A DNA stretch of 64,000 nucleotides from Inia geoffrensis (taxonomy: Eukaryota > Chordata > Mammalia > Artiodactyla > Iniidae): the NCBI GenBank assembly GCA_036417435.1, contig CM070903.1:86876001-86940000 (forward strand), written 5' to 3'. Numbering within the stretch: position 1 is the stretch's first letter; each line of letters opens with the position of its first letter. This document shows positions 46,966 through 56,945 of this stretch, one piece after another. The notes under the pieces are model-generated. The model worked only from the letters and a program-made list of their open reading frames with translations. It was not told the origin of the DNA and ran no database searches. Both the position numbers and the translations under genes were made by a program.

Positions 46966-47401
46966 CTTCCACATGGGTATTTCCTTCTATGGAGGTGTGC
47001 TCTTTTTGTGTGATTCAGTTGTCAAATATGTAGAGAGTTTTAGCTGATTTTCACTTCATATAATGTAACGTGCATTTTGTTATGCTTATTATTAAAATTA
47101 TTTGGTAACATTTAAAATTAATATTTAATGTTATTAAAATTATTTGGAAACTTTTTAGTGGTTGTGTTATTCATAGTCTATAGAAGCTGAAATTCTTACT
47201 TAGTTATTCATACTATTATGAGGACATGGGGCACTTTGAGAAAACACACCAAATTTAGTATATAATTTCAGATGTTCACCACCAAATTTAGTATATAATT
47301 TCAGATGTTCATAGATCCTTTCAATTATGAACCCTAAATTGATCATTTCATAATTATTAGACATTTGAATACTTAATTTTTCACTATTATAACTAACACT
47401 T
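46966..47401. other. AT-rich unique DNA with a 33-bp tandem duplication
   Basis: A 33-base unit at 47,248-47,280 is repeated without mismatch over at least 31 bases at 47,281-47,311 (core 'tttagtatataatttcag'). A shorter direct repeat, 'ttattaaaattatttgg', occurs at 47,089-47,105 and 47,131-47,147. Confidence 0.75.
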
Positions 47402-47779
47402 AATGAATATTCTTTTTTAAAAAATAAATTTATTTATTTATCTTCGGCTGCCTTGGGTCATTGTTGATGCGCACGAGCTTTCTCTAGTTGCAGCAAGCAG
47501 GGGCGACTCTTCATTGTGGTGTGCGGGCTTCTCATTGCAGGGGCTTCTCTTGTTGTGGAGCACAGGCTCTAGGCGTGCAGGCTTCAGTAGTTGTGGCATG
47601 CAGGCTCAGTAGTTGTGGCTTGCGGGCTGTAGAGCACAGGCTCAGTACTTGTGGCGCACAGTCTTAGTTGCTCCACAGCATGTGGGATCTTCCTGGACCA
47701 GAGCTTGAACCTGTGTCCCCTGCATTAGCAGGCAGATTCTTAACCACTGTGCCACCAGGGAAGTCCAATGAATATTCTT
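47402..47779 (-). mobile_element. CHR-type SINE (long form) with target duplications
   Basis: The body is at 47,415-47,766, with the 13-base duplication 'aatgaatattctt' at 47,402-47,414 and 47,767-47,779. Like the copy at 44,810, it carries about three 'cagtagttgtgg'-type modules, giving a total near 350 bases. Confidence 0.95.
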
Positions 47780-48300
47780 ACACCTAAAGCTTTGTGTATA
47801 TTTCTAACTGTATCGTAAGGGTAGATTCCTAGAAGTGAAAATTCAGGGTAGAAAAATATAAATTTGTTTTAGGGCTTCAAGCCATCTTTTGCTGTTAGTG
47901 TGTAGTCTTCCACCTTTATATTTTTGCTAGTTTTTTTTTTTTAATATATCTGTAAGTTTTTGTTTAGTAAAAATTTTAGTGCTGTTATTTGCACCTAAGA
48001 GTTCGTAATTATTTTACCCTCACTGTTGGTTTTTTATTAATATAAATTAATCTCCTTTGTCCCACTTGATGCATCTTGCCTTGAATTTTATTTTTTCTAA
48101 TATTAGTATTGTCACTCCTGTTCTTATTTTTATCTACTGTCATATATATTGATGTGAGTTTTTTTGTGGTCCCTGAGGGTGGCTTTTGAATATGAAAATA
48201 TCTATTATTGGGTTTATTTTTAGCTTTAAAATTTATATTCTGTGAAACAAGGTACAAATTTCTAAAATCTGGTTTTTCCTTATTTTTAAGTTGAGCTTAA
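47780..48300 (-). repeat. old L1-like fragment
   Basis: Text such as 'ttctaatattagtattgtca' with 'tttttgtggtccctgagg' fits antisense old L1. The minus-strand frame 48,009-48,257 lies within it. Diverged and tentative. Confidence 0.4.
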
Positions 48301-48526
48301 GAAATTTAAAATTCTATTAATAAGTTTGGAGATCTCAGAAATTATTTCTAAAGGAATTTTGGTAATGCTCAATCACATTTACAGATAATTAAACACCTTC
48401 CAACATTTATCATTGTATTTATAAACTTAATACATGATATACTTTTAGGTACTTCAGTTATCTGATTTAACAAACCTAACCTTCCTCGATGCATAAATGA
48501 AGAGTCCAATGTTTACATTTAAAAAT

Positions 48527-48791
48527 GTAATTGTTATTTTATTTTATTTTAATTTTTTTAAATTTATTATTTATTTTAGGCTGCATTGTGTCCCCGTTGC
48601 TGCACAGGGGCTTTCCCCAACTGCGGCTCGTGGGCTGTAGGCACGCGGGCTTCAGTAGTTGTGGCGCATGGGCTTCGCTGCTCCGCGGTATGTGGGACCT
48701 TCCTGAACCAGGGCTTGAACCCGTGTACCCTTCATTGGCAGGCGGATTCCCAACCACTGCGCCACCAGGGAAGCCCGTAATTGTTATTTTA
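48527..48791 (-). mobile_element. CHR-type SINE (older, single-module form) with target duplications
   Basis: The body is at 48,542-48,776, with the perfect 15-base duplication 'gtaattgttatttta' at 48,527-48,541 and 48,777-48,791. One 'cagtagttgtgg' module is present. Open frames across it on both strands are SINE translation. Confidence 0.95.
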
Positions 48792-49399
48792 GATGCAAAT
48801 ACGGTGCTTAGTTAGATTTCTATTTAAAATGCAAATCTAAATCATGCAATTTAATATATCAAATTAACAATTTGACACATTTAAGTTGGAGGTACAAAGT
48901 TATAATAGACCAAACTCAATCAATTTTGAACAAATAGACTCTAATAGAGCAAATTAATTTCAATACTTCAAATATATAAGATATTAAATATGTGCATGTA
49001 CCTTCTAAACACAAAAATATTTATATATTATGGTTTTGATTCCCTTTGTCCCTTCATACTTAGTTATAATTTTCCTGGGGTTGAAGGATAACAATTTTCA
49101 TGGCAATTAACTGGAGCTACTTAATTCTATATCTTTCTAGACTGAATGGTATGAACCCACTTACCCTGGGTAAGTGGGATTACTTTTATAACCAGAGTTC
49201 TTGGCCTGGTGTGAGAGCCTGTGGACATCCAAGACTGTGGACATCCAGAGTGAGTCCTCTCACTGCTCAGGTTGCCAGACTGCACCCGCTTTTAGAGCCA
49301 TCATTTAAAATTTTAAAAATCAAATTATAAAATTTAACTGGTCTTATTGTTCATGTAGCCCACATCACTGAATTCAAGTTTGAAATGTTACCTGCTTTA
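48792..49399. other. unique DNA with a 16-bp tandem duplication
   Basis: The unit 'ctgtggacatccaaga' at 49,219-49,234 is followed by a near copy at 49,235-49,250. No gene or repeat family seen. Confidence 0.5.
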
Positions 49400-49790
49400 T
49401 TATTTTCTCTATTATTACATTATTTTCTTCATTCTTTATTCTTTTTCATTAAAAAATTTTTTTGCATTTGGACCATGTTTGTTATGTCCTATATTTGTTT
49501 CTCTGGTAATCTGGAAAACATTTATTCTGTTTTTCTTTTTCTAGTGATTACCTTTAAGTTTAACACACATACACAAGAACACACACATTTTTTCCCATAG
49601 TGAAATAGCATCTAATGATTCCTGAATTAGATAGGAAATAGCACATTTCACTTCTTCCTTGTCCTTCACTTACCCATTTCCCAACTTTTGTTGTTATCTG
49701 GGGTTCTGGGTTCAGATTATTATCAGTAGTAGTAGTAGTAGAAATAGCAGTAGTTATAATAGTAGCATAGTCTAGATACTAACTTATTTC
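49400..49790 (-). repeat. old L1-like fragment with an (AGT)n microsatellite
   Basis: The T-rich text resembles antisense old L1 ('agtgattacctttaagttta'). An (AGT)n tract lies at 49,722-49,741 and continues imperfectly to about 49,755. Confidence 0.4.
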
Positions 49791-49839
49791 TACATTTCAT
49801 TGGTGATATAATGGGAACCTGCAGAGAGGGGAGGCGAGC

Positions 49840-50095
49840 TGCTTGTGCTCCATTAAACATTTTGCCAAGACGGTCATTTTAAGGTTCTTAACATGTTTTG
49901 CCAAATTACTTTCCAGTAAAGTTGTACCGATACACAACCTCACCAACCATTCAATGAGGGTACCCATCTCATTACATTCTGAAGAACTGACCACTGTTTT
50001 TGGAAACTTTACCTATTTGATAGATGAAAATGGTATTTGGTCATTATTTTCATTTGTTTATTTTGGGGGAGAACTGTAGCTAGGAAGTACAATTC
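49840..50095 (-). repeat. old L1/HAL1-like fragment
   Basis: 'gccaaattactttccagtaa' and 'acaacctcaccaaccattca' (about 49,900-49,950) parallel the antisense ORF2 end of old L1/HAL1 elements. The frames at 49,797-50,079 on both strands are readings of this. Confidence 0.45.
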
Positions 50096-50739
50096 CAGTG
50101 ATCTTCTTCTGATGAAGCTGCAATTACTCATGAAGGAACCCTCATAAATTGAGTAGGTTTGATTCAGGATCTTGCTTGAAATGTTACTAATTAATTTCCT
50201 AAGTGATTATTTTATAATCTTTTCTACTGGGCATTTTCTGGGCATATAGAGCCAGAATAAAAATGTACAATGGGTGGTAGTTGTTTTTAATATGAAGAAT
50301 TCATGCACTCACTCTTAGTCATGGAACATTAGTGTTGTGCTATATGAATTCTCATAAAGTAAATAAATCAGTTAATCGGTAAATTCATGTTAATGGAAAA
50401 CTACACAATTTGTAAAATCTGTGGTACTGGCAAATATTATGATAAGATATATTGACCCAATAGTGTTCCGCAAACAAGTTCTAATTTGCAGAACTAACCA
50501 ACACAATAGCAATCATTTCACGTGAAATATTCATATCAGAAATGTTGACTGGAGTGACTGAAAGTCATCCACTTAAAACTAATAAATAAGCACACTCGTC
50601 TCCCTTATAGTACTGGATAGTCACATCCAATTTAGTAATGATCATTTGCATTATTCTTGTTCATCAACAGAAGTGACTTAGAATAAAAATTAGCCACCAA
50701 TTTCACTGACAAATAGAGGAATGTATATATTTCTACATG
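50096..50739. other. unique non-coding DNA
   Basis: Nothing recognised. Confidence 0.4.
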
Positions 50740-50930
50740 AGTGGTAAAGGCAGGAACAGCATTTCAAACAGTACAAACAGTATGAGCAAACACATGAATG
50801 CAGTGGGGACTGAGGCGGAGGAAGCTAGCCAGTATTCACTGTAAGGCTAATGAAGCAAGCGTATGTGAGATCCCTTGTCAGAGCTAACTTCATTCTGTTA
50901 ACTTCTACTACAATATCAGGCTTTTACCTT
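50740..50930 (-). repeat. L2 LINE fragment
   Basis: Antisense L2-like: 'ggcaggaacagcatttcaaa', 'gagcaaacacatgaatgcag', 'ggactgaggcggaggaagc'. Confidence 0.45.
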
Positions 50931-51139
50931 TAAACCTGGTTTGGATAAGAATTTCAAAGAGAGAAAAGATACTGTGAAGTAACTCACCAAGAAACTATTC
51001 AGATATGGTTTAATGAAGGCTGCAACATACTTCAGCACATGTAAGAAAGTTTCACAGATATCCATTCACTTACTTTAAATCAGGTGAGTATAGCACAATT
51101 TAAATAATATTTTACAAACACTCTCTGGTAATTAATAAA
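50931..51139. other. unique spacer
   Basis: Nothing recognised. Confidence 0.4.
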
Positions 51140-51350
51140 GCTAATAATAAGAACTGATACTGATGGAGTTTTTGCCAGGCACATACATTATCTCATTCTA
51201 TCCTTAAAGCAACTTATGAAGTCATTTCTCTCATTATCTCTGTTTTATAGATGAGAACTTAACCAAGGTCATGCAGCTAAGAAGTGAAAGACTCAAGATT
51301 TGAACCCAAGTTGTTGGATTTCAAAGCCCAGGCTTTTAACCATTACTCTG
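51140..51350 (-). repeat. MIR SINE
   Basis: Near-complete antisense MIR: 'tttttgccaggcacatac', 'attatctctgttttatagat', 'accaaggtcatgcagctaag', 'gatttgaacccaagttgttg', 'caggcttttaaccattactc'. Confidence 0.8.
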
Positions 51351-52114
51351 AAGATAATAGTGATAACTTCAGGACATCACAAAGATATTTTATTTTGACA
51401 TTAAGCCATAAATGTCTAAAACCTGTCTCTGTATTTACTTTGTCATCAACACGGAGCTGAACATAAAACATTACTTGTGCTTAGACAAGAGCTGTCAGTC
51501 TTGCTGTTCTCACTCTCTCCTCTCCACTTCATCCAAGATCAAGGTCACTGTGCTGCATTTGTGGCCCTACAATCACTTCCAATTCATGACCACAAATCGT
51601 GAAGTCCAAAACACAGAAATATGACTGTATGGCCAAAGCATCTAGAAAGAGAATTCTCACCCTAATACAAATACCTGTAATAATGGCAAAAGCAGGCAGA
51701 GAATTATGGGTAAAATAAATTGATTTTATTTTATAAACATTTTTTCAAGGTCTTGTCAGTATAAAAGCCCCTCTTTCAAATCACTAAAGTCACTTCACCT
51801 TTTTTTAAATTTTGCCCTTTCAGTCCTTCTCCTCCTACTTTATCAAAAGTCAAAGTTAGAAAACCACCTAAATTAACCCCTTTCCCATGACCTTATCATT
51901 TCTAGCTTCCAGGAGTTATTAAGCAACCTTAAATCCAGACTGCCAATGACAAAAGTGGAGGAATAGAAGGCATGGTGAATGAGAGACGACAGATATGAGG
52001 GGAAATGCCAATGAAGTGACAAATGCTGCACGTTGGCAGACAGACGGCTGATTTCCTTATTCCATAAAGAGCTCTTCAACCCCACAAGAATAACACTGAT
52101 GGCCCCATAGAGAG
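51351..52114. other. unique non-coding DNA
   Basis: Short frames at 51,412-51,624 (plus) and 51,873-52,085 (minus) have no recognisable domain. Confidence 0.45.
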
Positions 52115-52660
52115 ACTGGCAAAGGACATGAACAGGCTGTTCACATCAAAAGAAAATGAAGTGGTTTTTAATCATTTGAAAAGATATTCAACCTCCGTCA
52201 TAATTAAAGAAATGCAAATTAACATAAGATACAATACTTTCAGGTTGGGGGAGAAAAGCAAAGGTGGTTATGGGGAAGAAGTCACACTCATACATCATAT
52301 TTGAAGCACAGCTTAATATGTATCCAATTCAAAATGCATGCAATCCATGACCTAGTAATTATACTTCTAGAAGTACATACTATGGGTGCATTTGTACCAC
52401 TGGCTCAAAGATACATGCTCAGGCATATTAAAACAGCAATTCTAGAAGCCAATACCCGGAAGCAACCCAAATGTCCTCTTGTTTATACCAAACACCGTTA
52501 AAATATCTCTGGAGGGCCACACAGAGAACTGGTCAACGAGGGGAGCTGAAGAGAGGGACCAGGGTCAGGAGTGGAACTGTGAATCCTTTTCACTATAGAT
52601 TTTTGTATTTTTTTATTTTTAAAAAAGAATGTATATTAAAAATAAATCCACTAAAACAAA
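52115..52660 (+). mobile_element. old L1/HAL1 ORF2 end
   Basis: The order 'acaggctgttcacatcaaaa', 'ttaaagaaatgcaaattaac', 'gacctagtaattatacttct' and 'ggaagcaacccaaatgtcct' is the distal L1 ORF2, plus strand. The open frames at 52,301-52,794 are remnants, not genes. Confidence 0.65.
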
Positions 52661-54667
52661 TATTTAAAAGATGCTTTTGGAGTTTTGGAAGAAAAAACCA
52701 AAGAAAAGCAGCCATGAAATTTTCAATTTCTTCCACGGAACAGACAGTTCCAAGGATTATGAGGACACAACCAGAGAGGACTATCAGGAAATAAGCCCTA
52801 GGATTATATGCTAAATTTGTGTGCTTGATCTGTTTTCGCATTTCTGTGTGATATCTTCCTTAAAAAGGACCCACTTTTACTCATCATCATGTTAATAGCA
52901 CTTTACCGTTGCAATGTCGGCATTTAACACATAATGGCAATAGAAATAGTTCAAATCATTTAACTTACCAAATCATTAGCATTCTTTAAGCTGTCTTCCA
53001 TATGAGCAAGAATATGTTTCTATTTTTAGAAAACCAACCTTTCAAAACTTTGGTGAAATCTGCCCCCTATAAGGCCATGACATCTAAGACGTCATATTTG
53101 TATCTCCATTACTATGCAACATCAGACTAGTGGTCTTTTAAATTCCTCATGTTTGCCAAACACATTACATGGAAGATCATGGTGTTAATTTGGAAAGGGA
53201 AACAGTTTTATGGCATCTAAAGGACTGAAAAAATTACCTCTAATCCTTTTGGGAATCAAAGAGGCAATAAAGTGAAATTGAGTGCAGAAAGACTCACATT
53301 GTAAATCCATTTACTACCGAGCCTTGTTTACTCAAGGATTTATTCGTGCCAGTAAGTAGTCACCAAAGCTTAATAGCATGACTTTACCAGAATTTCATTT
53401 AAAGAAGTGTCTGATATTTTTTCACAAATAGTGTTCAGCTGATTAAAGCCTAATTACACACATTGAATTAAAGGTGTGAGTACATAATAAAATGTTCTAG
53501 CTAAAAGGAATCTGTGCTGGTGTTTGATTTCCAGCTAGTAATTTGGCTGGAATAAAATGGAAACAAGAAAGCAGAATTGTTTAAAAGGTGCAGCTTTATG
53601 ACAACATGCATTTCTAAAATTGGAAAAAGCAATAGACAAATATATTGCACAGTTTATAAATGGAACATGCTGAAATCTAAAACAGCTTTTCTGTTACCCA
53701 ACACTTATAATAATAATAATATAAACCACACTCACGGAGGCCAACAGCCAGAAAAAACATATTTCCATTTTAACGCCTTTAGATGATCAAAGCATCAGCT
53801 TAATATAATCAGCTGAAATCCATTTACCCGTGAGCTTGCCGCTGTGCCCAGGGACTGCTTTCCCTTCCAGCCCTATCTATTCTGGAACAGGTGCTATACT
53901 AGTAAATTAATTAGTCTGTGGAGAAACACCTTGTTCTCCATCTCTGCAGGCCTCTTGTGGGTCAGGGCCTTGAGGACTTCACCATCTGGGCAGAGTTTCC
54001 CCCAGAGAAACAATCAAAGCCTACAGATTGCAGCCTACAGAGGAAGGTTCAGATGACAATTAACCTTATTAGGCCTCATTTTTTACAGTTTATAGTGTGT
54101 CAACATGTTGGCTCCATAAACAATCTGCTACATCAAATAGGTGGAAAGAAATAGTTTCTCCTCTTATTAAAAGTTAAAAAGACTTCCAGAAGACAAGTAT
54201 AATATTTAAGGGAAATGATATCATTTAAAAATGTCCAAATGTTGGAAGTATTGAGTAGGAAGCTAGATTTCAAATAAAGTTCATGAAAAAACTATCATCC
54301 ATTTCTTCTAGATGTAAATTCTGAGGGAGAGGAACTTTATTTTTTTCCTTTTCTAAGTCTTTCAAATTTTTCTCTCAGGCTCAATGCTTCCTATAAATAT
54401 GGTTTTGTAACATCTGGCTAACTTAAGAAATACATGTTCCTTTTCAAAAATTGTATTTTTGCTCCTTCTTCCCAACCAAAGTTATGTATATATGATCCTG
54501 GGGTCCTGGGAATACAAAATAAAACCAAACAAGACAATTAACATCTACAGCTTGTCACAAAATCAACAGATATTTAAGCCTACATTTTAAATCACAGAAA
54601 GCTTAATTAAGCACTTCACAAATGACTTTGCAGCCTAGCACAAATAAATGCCCAGTTTTTTTGGTCT
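52661..54667. other. unique DNA, possibly conserved in parts
   Basis: About 2 kb without recognised repeats. Stretches at 53,400-53,560 ('cagctgattaaagcctaat' and 'cattgaattaaaggtg') and near 53,904 ('taaattaattag') carry homeodomain-type cores in balanced sequence. An (ATA)n micro-run sits at 53,709-53,722. No convincing exon was found. Confidence 0.4.
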
Positions 54668-54958
54668 TTAAACATAATTTAAAAGAGAGTTTACTAACAG
54701 ATTCTTGTGAGAAGACTCCAAGAATTCTTTCTTACAGGTCTGTCCCTTAATATTTGGTAGGGTACTGGGCCCCAGCACCTCCTTCAATTCCATGATATGA
54801 CTTCGAGTTAAGGTTTTAAACTTGGGAAAGATACCTTGCTTGTTGTCTTCTCCCTCTTTTGCAGCTTCCTTAGACAGCTCCAGTGGGGCCTCACGAGCCA
54901 CGACCGAGTTAATGATGTGTTTGGCAGCTTTGCTGACAGTGCAAGCAGCTTTGTCTCC
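54668..54958 (-). pseudogene. unidentified coding-like remnant (96 codons)
   Basis: An open frame on the minus strand runs from just after an in-frame TAA (plus 54,959-54,961) to a TAA at 54,668-54,670. The codons are varied and locally GC-rich, unlike the AT-rich surroundings. The residues look like a soluble charged protein ('KAAKHIINSVVAREAPLELS', later 'FKTLTRSHIMELKEVLG', ending 'LLVNSLLNYV'). There is no ATG in the first 50 or so codons; a GTG lies where a start might be supposed. No good splice acceptor with a pyrimidine tract is seen upstream. A retrocopy fragment is more likely than a terminal exon. I could not identify the parent protein. Confidence 0.35.
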
Positions 54959-54961
54959 TTA

Positions 54962-55774
54962 CGTATCCCCTGTGTTGATTCACATGTAAGTTGAAAATAT
55001 TTGCCAATTTGAACTGTTTGACTTAAAGCCCAGGAAACTCATTTGATTCTGCCTAAAGATAGTTCTGTGGGATTAGAACTGATGGAGGGAAACAACCTTC
55101 ATGAAACATAGTTTTTAAAAATAGCAGCAGACTTGATATTGCCACTCCATTTACAACAAATTTCCACGAGAGTTACCTTTGGAATTTGGATAAAATGTGT
55201 TTAGCTTGGAATTTCTCCAGTAACGGTACAATGCTTTTATTACGCAAGTGCAAAAATGAAAGTGGAGACTTAATGAAAACTTTACTAGCCTTCCTAGTTT
55301 GGGTCAGAAGAAAATCTGAAAAAAAAAAAGAACTGAGGGATGACCTTAATGTATATGAGCATTCTTACTTAGGATATGTCCTTCTGTTATTAAACACATA
55401 TTTGTCATATCGATTAGTAATATTAGCTTACGTCTAACCTATTACAATTGTTTTTAGTCATGATTTACTATGATGATTCTATTTTTGCAAGCATGGCTGT
55501 GATGGAAAGCTCAGAGTCATTTATTAACAAATATAGAAAGAACTTGAAGCTCGGATGGGCCATGAAGTTAAGGTATCTATCTAGGTATCGAAGAAAGCCT
55601 CTGACAAAACAGTGCCCTCTAGTGGATATACAAACACCTGGAGTCAAAGCAATTCTCTCACATGGAATTGGGTCAGGAGTCGGAAAGCTGGGCACATAAA
55701 GACGTCTTATTATTATTGAACATTAGGAAAAAGAAGAGCACCATCTAGGGTAATCCCAAAGAGAAGGAGGGTGT
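54962..55774. other. unique non-coding DNA
   Basis: Overlapping short frames lie at 55,186-55,437 (plus), 55,448-55,699 (plus) and 55,468-55,695 (minus). They are without domains and mutually overlapping, so not credible. Confidence 0.4.
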
Positions 55775-55915
55775 GCTTCATTCATATGGTAAGCATTGTT
55801 GAGGGTCCACCATGAGCCAGCACAGTTGCTACATGTGTAGGATACAGAGACGAATAGAACAGAATCCCTGCCTTCAAGCAGCTCATGGACTAACATAATC
55901 ACATTTGAGAAAAGT
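55775..55915 (-). repeat. L2 LINE 3' end fragment
   Basis: Antisense L2: 'ggtccaccatgagccagcac', 'gtaggatacagagacgaata', 'atccctgccttcaagcagct', 'catggactaacataatcac'. Confidence 0.7.
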
Positions 55916-56689
55916 AAGTGTGGAAGAAAGAGAAATAGAAAGCTGGGAAGTGATGCTAGGTCTCCAAAGGAGAAAAAAATGGACACTTTCACATGGGCTC
56001 TTTTTAAAAAAATGCTAAACCCAACCAGTCGACCAAGCATTGAAGTAGTTCTTGAGTACCTATGATAGGTCCACCCTAAAAATGATCTGTGAAAGCTAGC
56101 AGAAGACAAAACTAGATAAACTCTGTTCTCTGTAATCCAGGACCTTTTTGCACCACTATCATTCAGAAAGAGCTGAAGATCTTTATACCAGAAAGATCAA
56201 GGTTTCAGCAGTTGTTTGAGTCCTTAGGAGTGGAAGGTTTGGAGGGACATATTTCTGAGGCCACTATGCTCCCTAAGATACCCTCCCATGAGGTCATCCC
56301 ATGGACTTCCTGGTAGGAGTATATTAGAATCCTGTGGTGGGTAGGCATGAGAGGATCAACCTCAAACTTGAGACTGCATATGACCACTAATTGGGCCTTC
56401 AAATAAATAAATAAAGCAGGGGGGTGAATATGTCCCCTTCAGCATTAGTCACATTCTATTTTCACCCTAAACCCTAAAAAGTACATCATAGTAATACGTA
56501 CCTTGATATTATGTTGCACACATGTATGTTGTTATCACTGAGTCATAAAAGCTGGTGGTATTACCAGGCAAATGGAAGCAAAGGAGTTGCTTTGGTAAGT
56601 AATCAAAAGACACAGATCCAGGAGAATCAGAAAGAAAACAAATGACAAGTGTAATGGTGAAGGTTTCCTCCATGATCCTTCATGATTAA
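55916..56689. other. unique non-coding DNA
   Basis: Nothing recognised beyond an (AATA)n run at about 56,401-56,415. Confidence 0.4.
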
Positions 56690-56945
56690 AACTTTCTTTA
56701 ATCCCTGGTTTGATTAATCATTCCATTTCCTATGTGACACCACTGAACCCTATACATATTACCATTACAATACCTGTTACACTATGATGCCCTTTGTTTA
56801 TATACTTGTCACCTTTTACTAGATAAATATCTCAAACTTCTTAGAAGCCAGAGACCATGTCTTTACCATTGCATCCTGAGTAGCCTATTTTTCCTAGAAC
56901 AATGCCTAGCACAAAATAGTCACTCAGTTAATATATACTGGTTGG
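56690..56945 (+). repeat. L2 LINE 3' end
   Basis: Plus-strand L2: 'ttagaagccagagaccatgt', 'ctttaccattgcatcctgag', 'gaacaatgcctagcacaaaa', 'tagtcactcagttaatatat'. Confidence 0.65.

Noticed and set aside
54668..54901. Protein start at 54,901 for the minus-strand frame
   Set aside because: The codon there is GTG, not ATG, and the frame is open further upstream, so this is not a credible start.
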